From positions 1 to 32,575 of the forward strand of contig JAQVWU010000002.1 in NCBI GenBank assembly GCA_028709565.1: 32,575 nt of DNA, in the 5' to 3' direction. A program made the position numbers and the translations under genes. The notes under the pieces are model-generated. The model was not told where the DNA came from, did not search any database, and worked only from the letters and a program-made list of their open reading frames with translations. Below are positions 15,713 to 22,640 of the stretch, one piece after another. Within the stretch, counting starts at the first letter, position 1. Every line of letters starts with the position of its first letter. Origin of the DNA: Eubacteriales bacterium (GTDB lineage Bacteria; Bacillota; Clostridia; Oscillospirales; CAG-272).

Positions 15713-16642
15713 ATGGACGAATATTCTGTCTCCATCGAAAAAATCATTGACGAACTGCAGCTCGGTATAGTGTACATGCCGCCCGAGAAGAGCGTGCTCG
15801 TCTCCCGCGCCGAGGTAAACCGCCCCGGGCTTGCCCTCTCCGGTTTTTTCGGGCACTTTGAGGCGGGACGTCTGCAGATTATAGGCAAGGGTGAGCACGA
15901 ATATATCACCTCTTTTGACCCTATAACCCGGAAAACCCGCATAAATGATTTTATGTCGCGCAATCCCGTCGCCGTTATTTACACAACCGGTCTTGATATT
16001 CACCCGGAGCTTGAAGAAGCGGCGGAGGAATACGGCATTCCGGTATTGACAACCACTCAGATGACCTCCGAATTCATGGCGGCGCTCATCGCTTTCCTTA
16101 ATCTGAGCCTCGCGCCCCGCATAACGCGGCACGGCGTGCTTGTTGAGGTGTACGGCGAGGGGCTGTTGATTATAGGGGACAGCGGCATCGGCAAAAGCGA
16201 AACGGCAATTGAACTTGTTAAACGCGGTCACCGTTTTATTGCCGATGACGCGGTTGAAATCAAAAAAGTATCCTCAAAAACCCTTGTCGGAACCGCACCC
16301 GACCTGATAAAGTATTACGTTGAGCTCAGGGGTATCGGAATTGTGGATGTGCGGCGCATCTTCGGTATGGGAGCCGTAAAAGAAACCGAAAAGGTCGACC
16401 TTGTCATAAACCTTGAACCCTGGGTTCAGGGAAAGATGTATGACAGATTCGGTGTGGATACCGAAGAGATGACCATAATGGGTATAACCGTTCCCATGAC
16501 CACCATACCCGTAAAACCGGGACGCAATCTGGCAATCATTCTGGAGATTGCGGCGATGAATAACCGTCAGAAGAAAATGGGTTACGATACCGCCGCCGAA
16601 TTCAACAAAATCCTGATGGGACAGATGAATGTGGAAAAATAA
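15713..16642 (+). CDS. hprK: HPr kinase/phosphorylase
   Basis: Phosphorylates and dephosphorylates Ser46 of HPr (and Crh), the signal for carbon catabolite repression through CcpA in Bacillota. The 309 residues have the typical length and two-domain form. Landmarks are His140 (the general base region, 'RHGVLVEVYG'), the Walker A loop GDSGIGKS (155-162), the capping Asp residues in 'IADDAVEI', and the C-terminal signature 'LRGIGIVDVRRIFGMGAV'. AGGAG lies 8 bases upstream of ATG 15713. The placement is unusual: it lies between a fructanase and a solute-binding lipoprotein, 32 bp before the latter, instead of near lgt or other housekeeping genes as in many Bacillota. HPr and ccpA are not in the window. 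Confidence 0.96.
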   Translation: MDEYSVSIEKIIDELQLGIVYMPPEKSVLVSRAEVNRPGLALSGFFGHFEAGRLQIIGKGEHEYITSFDPITRKTRINDFMSRNPVAVIYTTGLDIHPELEEAAEEYGIPVLTTTQMTSEFMAALIAFLNLSLAPRITRHGVLVEVYGEGLLIIGDSGIGKSETAIELVKRGHRFIADDAVEIKKVSSKTLVGTAPDLIKYYVELRGIGIVDVRRIFGMGAVKETEKVDLVINLEPWVQGKMYDRFGVDTEEMTIMGITVPMTTIPVKPGRNLAIILEIAAMNNRQKKMGYDTAAEFNKILMGQMNVEK

Positions 16643-16674
16643 ATAAACAATAATAAATTTGGGAGGAGATTGCT

Positions 16675-18159
16675 TTGAAAAGTATTAAAAAGCCCGGATA
16701 CTCAGCACTTGCCACGGCACTTCTTATCTTCGCGGTCCTCTTTACCTCCTGCGCCCAAGCGGACAGCGCCGGCGTCCCTGACGTGACCGCCGATACCGAA
16801 ACCGATGTTACCGCGGCTTCAAATGCCGATATTATACGGCGGAAATACACCAGTAATAATTATGACGGCTATAACTTCCGTATTTTATCACCCAAACCCG
16901 GTTCTCACTTTTACGGCAAGACGGGTGACAATGAAAATGAAATATATTATGAGGAACAGACCGGTGATATTCTGAACGACGCCATATACAAACGCAATTT
17001 TCAGACCGAGGACCTGCTGAACGTAAAACTGCAGCCTGTCTGGGCCGATTCAACCGACGCGGCAACCTCGACGCTGAAGAAATCGGTCATGGCGGCCGAC
17101 GACGGATTTGACATATTGCTCAACCGCCTTGATTTTCTCATGAACTCATCTACCGAAAATCTGCTCTTCAATATACTCGCCGTCGACTCGATTGACACCT
17201 CCAACCCCTGGTGGGACAGGAACATAGTGTCCGGTTTTACCATGTTCAACACAAAATTATACGCCATTTCCGGCGACATAAATTACTATGATGACTACGC
17301 CGTCCAGGCGGTTTATTTCAACAAATCGCTGTGCGCCGACCTGGGATTCGATATGCCCTATGACGATGTGGCAGCCGGCAAATGGACCTTCGAGAGGTTT
17401 GCCGAAATGACAGCCGCGTCCTCCTCCGACCTCAACGGCGACGGCGCCTTTAAAACCGACGATGACCGGTTCGGGTATGTAAACCATGAACATTCGATAC
17501 TCCACCTCATATACGCCTTCGGCGAAAGGATGAGTTCGGTGGATTCCGAGGGCATGATTACCGTCAACAACTCTGAAAATCTTGTCGGTGTAGTCGGTAA
17601 ACTATATGATTTCCATAAAGACAATCAGGCCGTCTGCCTCAAAGGGGATTACATAAAGGCCTTCACCGACGGCCGGGTGATGTTCTTCGCGGAAATGGTG
17701 GGCAGCCTGTCCAACTTCCGTGCCATGGAGGATGACTTCGGCGTGCTGCCGATGCCCAAAGGCAGCGAAGAGCAGGACCGTTACACCGCCTATGTTTCAA
17801 ACGGATGGACTACCGCGATGGCGCTTCCGCTGACCTCAGCCGATACCGAAAGGGCGGGTACCGTGCTGGAAGCCATGAGCGCCTTCTCATCGGATACCGT
17901 CACCGCGGCGCTGTATGATGTGCTGCTTGAGTCGAAATTCATCCGGGACGTCGAATCGCAGGAAATGCTGTCCTATGTGTTCGCTTCGAAGGTCTACGAC
18001 TGGGCGGGCGACCTTTCCTGGGCAAACGACCTCCGCTCGGTTTATGTCTCCATGTTGACTTCGTCTTCAAATACCTTCGTTTCGTCCATGGAAAAGAAAA
18101 TAGCCGGCATACAGCAAAAGCTCGACGCGTTTGTCGAAAGCTACGCCGCGACCGACTGA
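16675..18159 (+). CDS. Extracellular solute-binding lipoprotein (SBP2)
   Basis: Probable ABC-importer capture protein, 494 residues. It starts at TTG 16675 behind a strong GGGAGGAG. The signal peptide ends in a lipobox (VLFTSC, Cys26). Features shared with SBP1 and SBP3 are 'NYDGYNFRILS' after the linker, 'NPWWDRNI', 'WTFERF' and 'FGVLPMPK'. The EF-hand-like loop is 'DLNGDGAFKTDDD', with acidic or Asn residues at loop positions 1, 3, 5 and 12. It lies in the GH32-hprK operon, so a fructan or related oligosaccharide ligand is a reasonable guess only. No permease genes follow; transcription ends at the hairpin 23 bp downstream. Confidence 0.83.
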   Translation: MKSIKKPGYSALATALLIFAVLFTSCAQADSAGVPDVTADTETDVTAASNADIIRRKYTSNNYDGYNFRILSPKPGSHFYGKTGDNENEIYYEEQTGDILNDAIYKRNFQTEDLLNVKLQPVWADSTDAATSTLKKSVMAADDGFDILLNRLDFLMNSSTENLLFNILAVDSIDTSNPWWDRNIVSGFTMFNTKLYAISGDINYYDDYAVQAVYFNKSLCADLGFDMPYDDVAAGKWTFERFAEMTAASSSDLNGDGAFKTDDDRFGYVNHEHSILHLIYAFGERMSSVDSEGMITVNNSENLVGVVGKLYDFHKDNQAVCLKGDYIKAFTDGRVMFFAEMVGSLSNFRAMEDDFGVLPMPKGSEEQDRYTAYVSNGWTTAMALPLTSADTERAGTVLEAMSAFSSDTVTAALYDVLLESKFIRDVESQEMLSYVFASKVYDWAGDLSWANDLRSVYVSMLTSSSNTFVSSMEKKIAGIQQKLDAFVESYAATD

Positions 18160-18181
18160 TTCTGTTTTTTAAAAACCAATA

Positions 18182-18215
18182 AAAAACCGCACAGAGTAAT
18201 TTTTGTGCGGTTTTT
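18182..18215 (+). terminator. Bidirectional terminator between SBP2 and larC
   Basis: AAAAACCGCACA (18182-18193) pairs perfectly with TGTGCGGTTTTT (18204-18215) around a 10-base loop. It lies between two convergent genes and has T-runs on both strands, so it can end both operons. Confidence 0.9.
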
Positions 18216-18227
18216 ATATCTGCCGTC

Positions 18228-18253
18228 AGTCTTTTCAATCAGTCTTTTCAATC
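18228..18253. repeat. 13-bp tandem duplication over the larC stop codon
   Basis: The unit CAGTCTTTTCAAT occurs twice in direct succession. On the coding strand it gives the C-terminus LIEKTD followed by TGA. With only one unit the frame would instead continue past this point, so the duplication sets the present stop. Confidence 0.75.
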
Positions 18254-19476
18254 AGCCGAATAACATCGGCAATACTCATGTTTTTTTTCGCGGCAATTTT
18301 CGCAAGGTCGTCATATTCATACTTCGAGCGGCGCACCCCGTACCCCGCGGAATCCTTCCGGCGGACCGACCCCCAGGGGGTGTCAACCGTCGCAAACTCC
18401 CGCTCCAGCACATATCTGCAGCAGGCAATCTCACGTACGCCGATGGTTGCGGTATATTTGAAAACGGCTTTTATTATCTTCTCTTTATCCCCCTCACGAC
18501 AAAGCACGCAGATGAGCGTGCCCGGACGGGATTTTTTCATGCCTGCCGGAACCGTGAAGACCTCCAGCGCCCCGGCTTCAAATAACCGTTCCATGGCAAA
18601 ACCGATCTCCTCGGCGGTCATATCGTCCACATTGCAGCTGAGCCCGGTTACCCCGTCCTGCCGGTCCTCCGTCTCACCGAGCATGACCCTCACACAATTT
18701 GCCGCCTCAAATTCCTTTGTACCCATGCCGTAACCGATGGCTTCTATCCTCATCACGGGCATATCGCCGAAGGCGGAGGCGAAATGTTTCAGCAGAGCGG
18801 CTCCGGTGGGCGTACACAGCTCCCCCCTGACAGCGCCGCCGTAGACCGGCACATCGCGCAGGATATATGCCGTTGCCGGAGCGGGAACCGGGAGGATGCC
18901 GTGAGCGCAGCGCACCTGACCGCTGCCCACATGAACGGGCGACACGATGACCTGCCGCGGAGCGATTCTCTCCATCAGCAGGCAGACGGCGGTAATGTCG
19001 GCAACGGCGTCCATTGTGCCAACCTCATGGAAGTGGATATCGCTTACGCTCACACCATGGGCTTTGCTCTCGGCTTCGGCGATGAGCCGGTAAACCGCCA
19101 GAACATCCGCCTTTACCTTCGCGGACAGTTTGAGCTTTTCAATAATCCGTCCGATTTTATCCAGGTTGGCGTGATCATGGTCCTGTTCGTGCTCATGGCT
19201 GTGGTCGTGCTCATGACCGCGATCGTGCTCATGGCCGTGGTCTTGGCCGTGGTCATGGTCGTGGCTGTGCTCTTCCCTGCCGTCAACGGTGACCGTAACG
19301 CGGGCGCCGACTATTCCGCATCTGGATGTCAATTCGCTTCCCATCCGTACACCGGGTATACCGAGATTGTTCATCTCCGAAAGAAAAGCCTCCCGGTCCG
19401 GCAGAAGCTCCAGCAGTGCGGCGGTCAGCATATCGCCGGCAGCTCCCATCGGACAGTCAATATATAATGTCTTCAA
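18235..19476 (-). CDS. larC: Nickel-pincer cofactor biosynthesis protein LarC
   Basis: Inserts nickel into the pincer nucleotide cofactor made by LarB and LarE for lactate racemase and related LarA-type enzymes. The 413 residues show the family start 'YIDCPMGAAGDML', 'HFHEVGTMDAVADI' in the middle and 'GMGTKEF' later. Residues 70-102 form a His-rich linker with 14 His in 33 residues, a likely nickel store. In Lactobacillus plantarum, LarC comes from two frames joined by a frameshift; here it is one uninterrupted frame. The start is TTG 19476 with GGAGG 10 bases upstream. It is the last gene of a six-gene run, 6 bp after bioY. larA, larB and larE are not in the window. Confidence 0.93.
   Translation of the reverse strand: MKTLYIDCPMGAAGDMLTAALLELLPDREAFLSEMNNLGIPGVRMGSELTSRCGIVGARVTVTVDGREEHSHDHDHGQDHGHEHDRGHEHDHSHEHEQDHDHANLDKIGRIIEKLKLSAKVKADVLAVYRLIAEAESKAHGVSVSDIHFHEVGTMDAVADITAVCLLMERIAPRQVIVSPVHVGSGQVRCAHGILPVPAPATAYILRDVPVYGGAVRGELCTPTGAALLKHFASAFGDMPVMRIEAIGYGMGTKEFEAANCVRVMLGETEDRQDGVTGLSCNVDDMTAEEIGFAMERLFEAGALEVFTVPAGMKKSRPGTLICVLCREGDKEKIIKAVFKYTATIGVREIACCRYVLEREFATVDTPWGSVRRKDSAGYGVRRSKYEYDDLAKIAAKKNMSIADVIRLIEKTD
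19171..19269 (-). repeat. Low-complexity His/Asp/Glu-coding tract inside larC
   Basis: Imperfect hexamer repeats (CAT/CAC alternating with GAC, GAG or GGC codons on the minus strand) encode the His-rich segment. On the plus strand the same tract looks like a run of Val, Met, Ala and Leu codons, which creates a false hydrophobic ORF. Confidence 0.8.
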
Positions 19477-19482
19477 TTGCTT

Positions 19483-20061
19483 TTATCCTCCGTTGCTTCG
19501 GATGTCATAAGATTGCCGGCCTTTTGCTTTCGCTGCCGCAAACGCTATAATCCGCGCGATATAAAAGGCGGTCGCCACCGACAACCCGTCTTTAATCAGA
19601 AAGGGCAGCGAAACCAACGCGGCGGCGGGCAGAAGCCCGGTTGATGTTACGGCGGAATACCAGACAACCCCGCAGACATGGCAGCTGAGCATTCCCGACA
19701 GGGCGAGAGCGATGCCTGTCACCCGCCCGCGCAGTGAAGCCCCCAGCCCGCATAATGCCGCCATCGGCAAAAAACCCATGATAAATCCACCGGTTGCCCC
19801 GGCAATAACCGCGATTCCACCGCGAAATGAGGCAAAGACAGGCAGGCCTACCGCTCCGAGGGCGATATAAACGATTACCGAGGTCAGACCGTATCTCCAG
19901 CCCAGATAACAGCCGGTCAGGGCAACGGCAAAGGTTTGCAGCGTTATCGGCACACCCGAGGGCAGCGGAAGGGCAATCTGCGCCAAAACGGCGGTAATAG
20001 CCGCGAAAAGCGCGACCTCTGCCATGCGGCGGATATTGGGTTTGCGCGCGATTCCCGTCAT
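19483..20061 (-). CDS. bioY: Biotin transporter substrate-binding subunit BioY
   Basis: Membrane S-component that captures biotin, alone or with an ECF energy module. The 192 residues are almost entirely hydrophobic with about six predicted helices. Family landmarks are 'LPLPSGVPITLQTFAV' near the N-terminus, 'ALGAVGLPVFA' and 'GATGGFIMGF' in the centre, and a conserved Lys in 'PFLIKDGL' near the end. ATG overlaps the nagB stop by 4 bases (ATGA-type overlap), so it is translationally coupled. No BirA operator was noticed upstream. Its place between an amino-sugar gene and larC suggests a mixed nutrient/cofactor operon. Confidence 0.94.
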   Translation of the reverse strand: MTGIARKPNIRRMAEVALFAAITAVLAQIALPLPSGVPITLQTFAVALTGCYLGWRYGLTSVIVYIALGAVGLPVFASFRGGIAVIAGATGGFIMGFLPMAALCGLGASLRGRVTGIALALSGMLSCHVCGVVWYSAVTSTGLLPAAALVSLPFLIKDGLSVATAFYIARIIAFAAAKAKGRQSYDIRSNGG

Positions 20062-20792
20062 ATATTGATTATGCGTGACGCGGAGGCGCTGTCCAGGAAC
20101 AGGCTCCAGTCGGAATGTGTCTTGAGTATGGTAGCCGGCACGGTGTTGGTAACCGGACTCATAAAGGTGTTATATATCGCGTCCGCTTTGACGGCGTGCG
20201 GTACAACCGATATAATCGTTTTGCATTTCATTATCTGTTTCACCGTCATGGAAAGCGCGCTGTCGGGCACCGCCGCTTTATTTTCAAACCAGCCCTCGCC
20301 TACCTGCTGGGCTTTGCAGCGGTCATCGAGTCTGACCGTGATATATGCCTCATCGGTGTCAAAATCAGCCGGAGGATCGTTGAAGGCTATATGACCGTTT
20401 TCACCGATTCCCACAACCCCCACGTCAATCGGACGCTCGGTCAGCGTGCTCTTCAGTTCGGCGGCAAGCGCGGCGATATCGCCTTCCCCGTCGATCAAGT
20501 ACGCGGCACGCAGATTAACCCGTGAAACGAACCGCTCGTTGAGATATTTACGGAAACTGGCTTTATGGGTAACCGGCAAGCCGATATACTCGTCCAGGTG
20601 GAACATCTCCACGGCGCTCCAGTCCACATCCTCATGGATTAAAGCGTCGAACATGGGAAACTGGGAAGCTCCGGTAGAGAGGAGCAGCCGCGCATAGCCC
20701 TGTTTTCGTATGGCACGCTTCAGACCTCTCGCAATCCTTTTTGAGGCGTGTATGCCCATTTCGTTTGGTGTCGGATAAATTTCAATTTTCAT
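20058..20792 (-). CDS. nagB: Glucosamine-6-phosphate deaminase (NagB-type)
   Basis: Converts glucosamine 6-phosphate to fructose 6-phosphate and ammonia in amino-sugar breakdown. The 244 residues have the phosphate-binding 'LLLSTGAS' (37-44), the catalytic 'FHLDEY' (Asp67) and 'GIGENGHIAFNDP' (128-140, His134). The position equal to Asp141 of the E. coli enzyme is Asn132, as in some Bacillota, and the acid in FNEP is Asp139. The 'QQVGEGWF' segment places it in a NagB-like subgroup, where substrate details are less certain. ATG 20792 follows AAAGGAG. It is 21 bp after the ceramidase-like gene and overlaps bioY. nagA is not in the window. Confidence 0.88.
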   Translation of the reverse strand: MKIEIYPTPNEMGIHASKRIARGLKRAIRKQGYARLLLSTGASQFPMFDALIHEDVDWSAVEMFHLDEYIGLPVTHKASFRKYLNERFVSRVNLRAAYLIDGEGDIAALAAELKSTLTERPIDVGVVGIGENGHIAFNDPPADFDTDEAYITVRLDDRCKAQQVGEGWFENKAAVPDSALSMTVKQIMKCKTIISVVPHAVKADAIYNTFMSPVTNTVPATILKTHSDWSLFLDSASASRIINI

Positions 20793-20813
20793 TACCGGTT
20801 CTCCTTTAATTAT

Positions 20814-22196
20814 TCATGTATTGTTATTTTCGAACAGTTTGGCAAACGCGCCGGCCAGCGCCGCCGCGGCTTCGATGCCGACCGAATTTGTCTCTTCGTA
20901 ATGTTTCCTCCCGCTGCCGTCATGGGCCTGGGCAAGATAGGGAGCCTGATCATCCAGCAAAAAATCGTTCGGGGTTACGATATAACCTATCTCGTCGTTG
21001 GCAAGCCCGAAGACAATGAGGTTTTTATCACCGGCGATTTCCGCCAGCGCCGGCGGATTTGCCCTGCCGGGATGTGCGGCAAGCGGACCGGCGTCGCCGC
21101 CCCATGCCAGTTCGGGAAAGAGCTCGCCGGGTACCAGGGCACATTTTACCCCGCCCAGGGTGACAAGGGAAACCTCCGTTTCCAGAGCGAGATTATACTG
21201 CCCCCCGCCCCTGTGAGGACGCGCGTTGATAACACCCAGAAACGCCAGGGCAATATATGTCCGGTTGTCCAGTTCTACGTTAAACACCTCTGTTTTTGTA
21301 CCGACCGAAGGGTCCAGCGCCCGCTCTTCCGATATACCCAGGGCGATATCGGCCAGTATTTCACCGGTAACCACAACGTTTTCCTCAACGCTGTCCCTTT
21401 GCCGGTGTGTCGAGATGAGTCCGCCGATCGCTCCGGCAATAAATATAAATTCATCCCCGGTTATATCGGCAATTTTTTTACCCATATAAGCCGGAAAATC
21501 GGCGCTTATCATAGAGTTTTCCGAGCGCAGCGCCTCCGGATGCGCCCCGTAATTTATAATCTGCAGTCCCGCGCTCCCGTCTGACGGAACAAAGCGGAAA
21601 CGGTGCAGGGTGGGACTGTAAATCTCAGGCAGCCGCGAGTCGCGCTGCAGTCCTTCGGTGTCGGCGGAACCGTAATAAAGCTGCCCGCCGCGTTTGTTTT
21701 CACAGGCGAGGGCGATGGCCTGGGCGGTTCCCTCATATACGGTTTCCATAAATTCATCGCATATGCCTCTGACGCCGACGGGACCCCACAACCCCAGGGT
21801 GTCAATCCCCGCGTGGGTGTGTGTGCTCATGATATGAACGGCGCTGAGTTTGTAGCGGGCGACGGTGCCGGCGGCGCGCTGACGTATTTTTTGTATATCG
21901 GTGCGCGACAGTCCTATGCAGTCCACCGCCGCTATTACGATATTGTTTCCCGCGTTGTCCGATATATAAGCGGCGCGGGCGTATTGAAGGTCCAGAATAC
22001 CCGCGGCGCGGTTGTTATTTCTGTATCCGGCAATGTAATATACCGTCGTGTCCGGGTCATCCGGCACAAGCGCATATTTGCCGAACCCCACCGACCATCC
22101 GGGTTCGGCGGGTACGGCATGTTCGCCTGCGCAGCCCGACAGCATCAGGGCACTGAGTAAGAGCGCCAGCGTCTGCCTTCCTCTCATCCGGGTCAT
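20814..22196 (-). CDS. Neutral/alkaline ceramidase-like lipoprotein
   Basis: 460 residues with a lipobox signal (LMLSGC, Cys22), so it is anchored outside the membrane. The body resembles the N-terminal zinc-hydrolase domain of neutral/alkaline non-lysosomal ceramidases: 'STHTHAG' (metal His residues, about 127-133), a following 'GLWGP', and 'INYGAHPEAL' (about 230). It is shorter than true ceramidases (about 640-700 residues) and lacks their C-terminal Ig-like domain, as do many bacterial proteins annotated this way. The substrate may be another N-acyl compound. The ATG overlaps the preceding membrane-protein stop by 4 bases. MRGRQ three codons later is an alternative start. The pairing with NagB and DUF5107 genes hints at glycoconjugate breakdown. 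Confidence 0.8.
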   Translation of the reverse strand: MTRMRGRQTLALLLSALMLSGCAGEHAVPAEPGWSVGFGKYALVPDDPDTTVYYIAGYRNNNRAAGILDLQYARAAYISDNAGNNIVIAAVDCIGLSRTDIQKIRQRAAGTVARYKLSAVHIMSTHTHAGIDTLGLWGPVGVRGICDEFMETVYEGTAQAIALACENKRGGQLYYGSADTEGLQRDSRLPEIYSPTLHRFRFVPSDGSAGLQIINYGAHPEALRSENSMISADFPAYMGKKIADITGDEFIFIAGAIGGLISTHRQRDSVEENVVVTGEILADIALGISEERALDPSVGTKTEVFNVELDNRTYIALAFLGVINARPHRGGGQYNLALETEVSLVTLGGVKCALVPGELFPELAWGGDAGPLAAHPGRANPPALAEIAGDKNLIVFGLANDEIGYIVTPNDFLLDDQAPYLAQAHDGSGRKHYEETNSVGIEAAAALAGAFAKLFENNNT

Positions 22197-22612
22197 CCGA
22201 GCACCCCGCTTTCGATAATGCCGCCGATAATGCCGGCGGCGAGATGAAACGGGACGCCGTTTACCACGCTCAGATAAATACCTGAGACGTATACCGATAT
22301 CGTTATCAGCAATACCGCAATGACCGCTCCGGGTTTCATTAACTTAATCTTAGCGGTGCCCTTCCCTCGGTCGATAAAAGCCGTATACAGGATAACCGCA
22401 CAGATAAAGCCGCCGACAAGGAGCAGGGCCCGGGGCGGATTTATCGCCGCGGCTCTCAGCTGACCGAGTATGCCGGTTACGATGTCGTTTTTGTAAAATA
22501 GTGCCATGATGTCCCCGAGACGGCGCAGAGTAAGTGTAACCGCGCAGTATACTGCGGCGAAAAACACCAAAGTCAGCGCCGCGATTACGCCAAGGCGTCT
22601 TTTCTTAAACAT
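22193..22612 (-). CDS. Small integral membrane protein, unknown function
   Basis: 139 residues that I do not recognise. The N-terminus is basic (MFKKRR). Hydrophobic segments lie at about 8-29, 60-80, 92-112 and 117-135, giving three or four membrane spans, with the short charged loop 'DRGKGTAKIKLMKPG' between the second and third. A GGGTG sequence lies 7 bases before the ATG. It is 28 bp after the DUF5107 gene and overlaps the ceramidase-like gene by 4 bases, so it is almost certainly translated as part of this operon. A membrane partner of the ceramidase-like lipoprotein is one possibility, from position only. Confidence 0.75.
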   Translation of the reverse strand: MFKKRRLGVIAALTLVFFAAVYCAVTLTLRRLGDIMALFYKNDIVTGILGQLRAAAINPPRALLLVGGFICAVILYTAFIDRGKGTAKIKLMKPGAVIAVLLITISVYVSGIYLSVVNGVPFHLAAGIIGGIIESGVLG

Positions 22613-22640
22613 ATATTCACCCGGTATTATTTTATTATGG

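Noticed and set aside
18784..19467. Plus-strand ORF of 227 residues with a strongly hydrophobic Val/Leu/Met stretch
   Set aside because: The hydrophobic stretch is the complement of the His-rich codons of larC; it is not a membrane protein.
20748..21584. Plus-strand ORF of 278 residues
   Set aside because: It is antisense to nagB and the ceramidase-like gene, both supported by motifs and overlaps.
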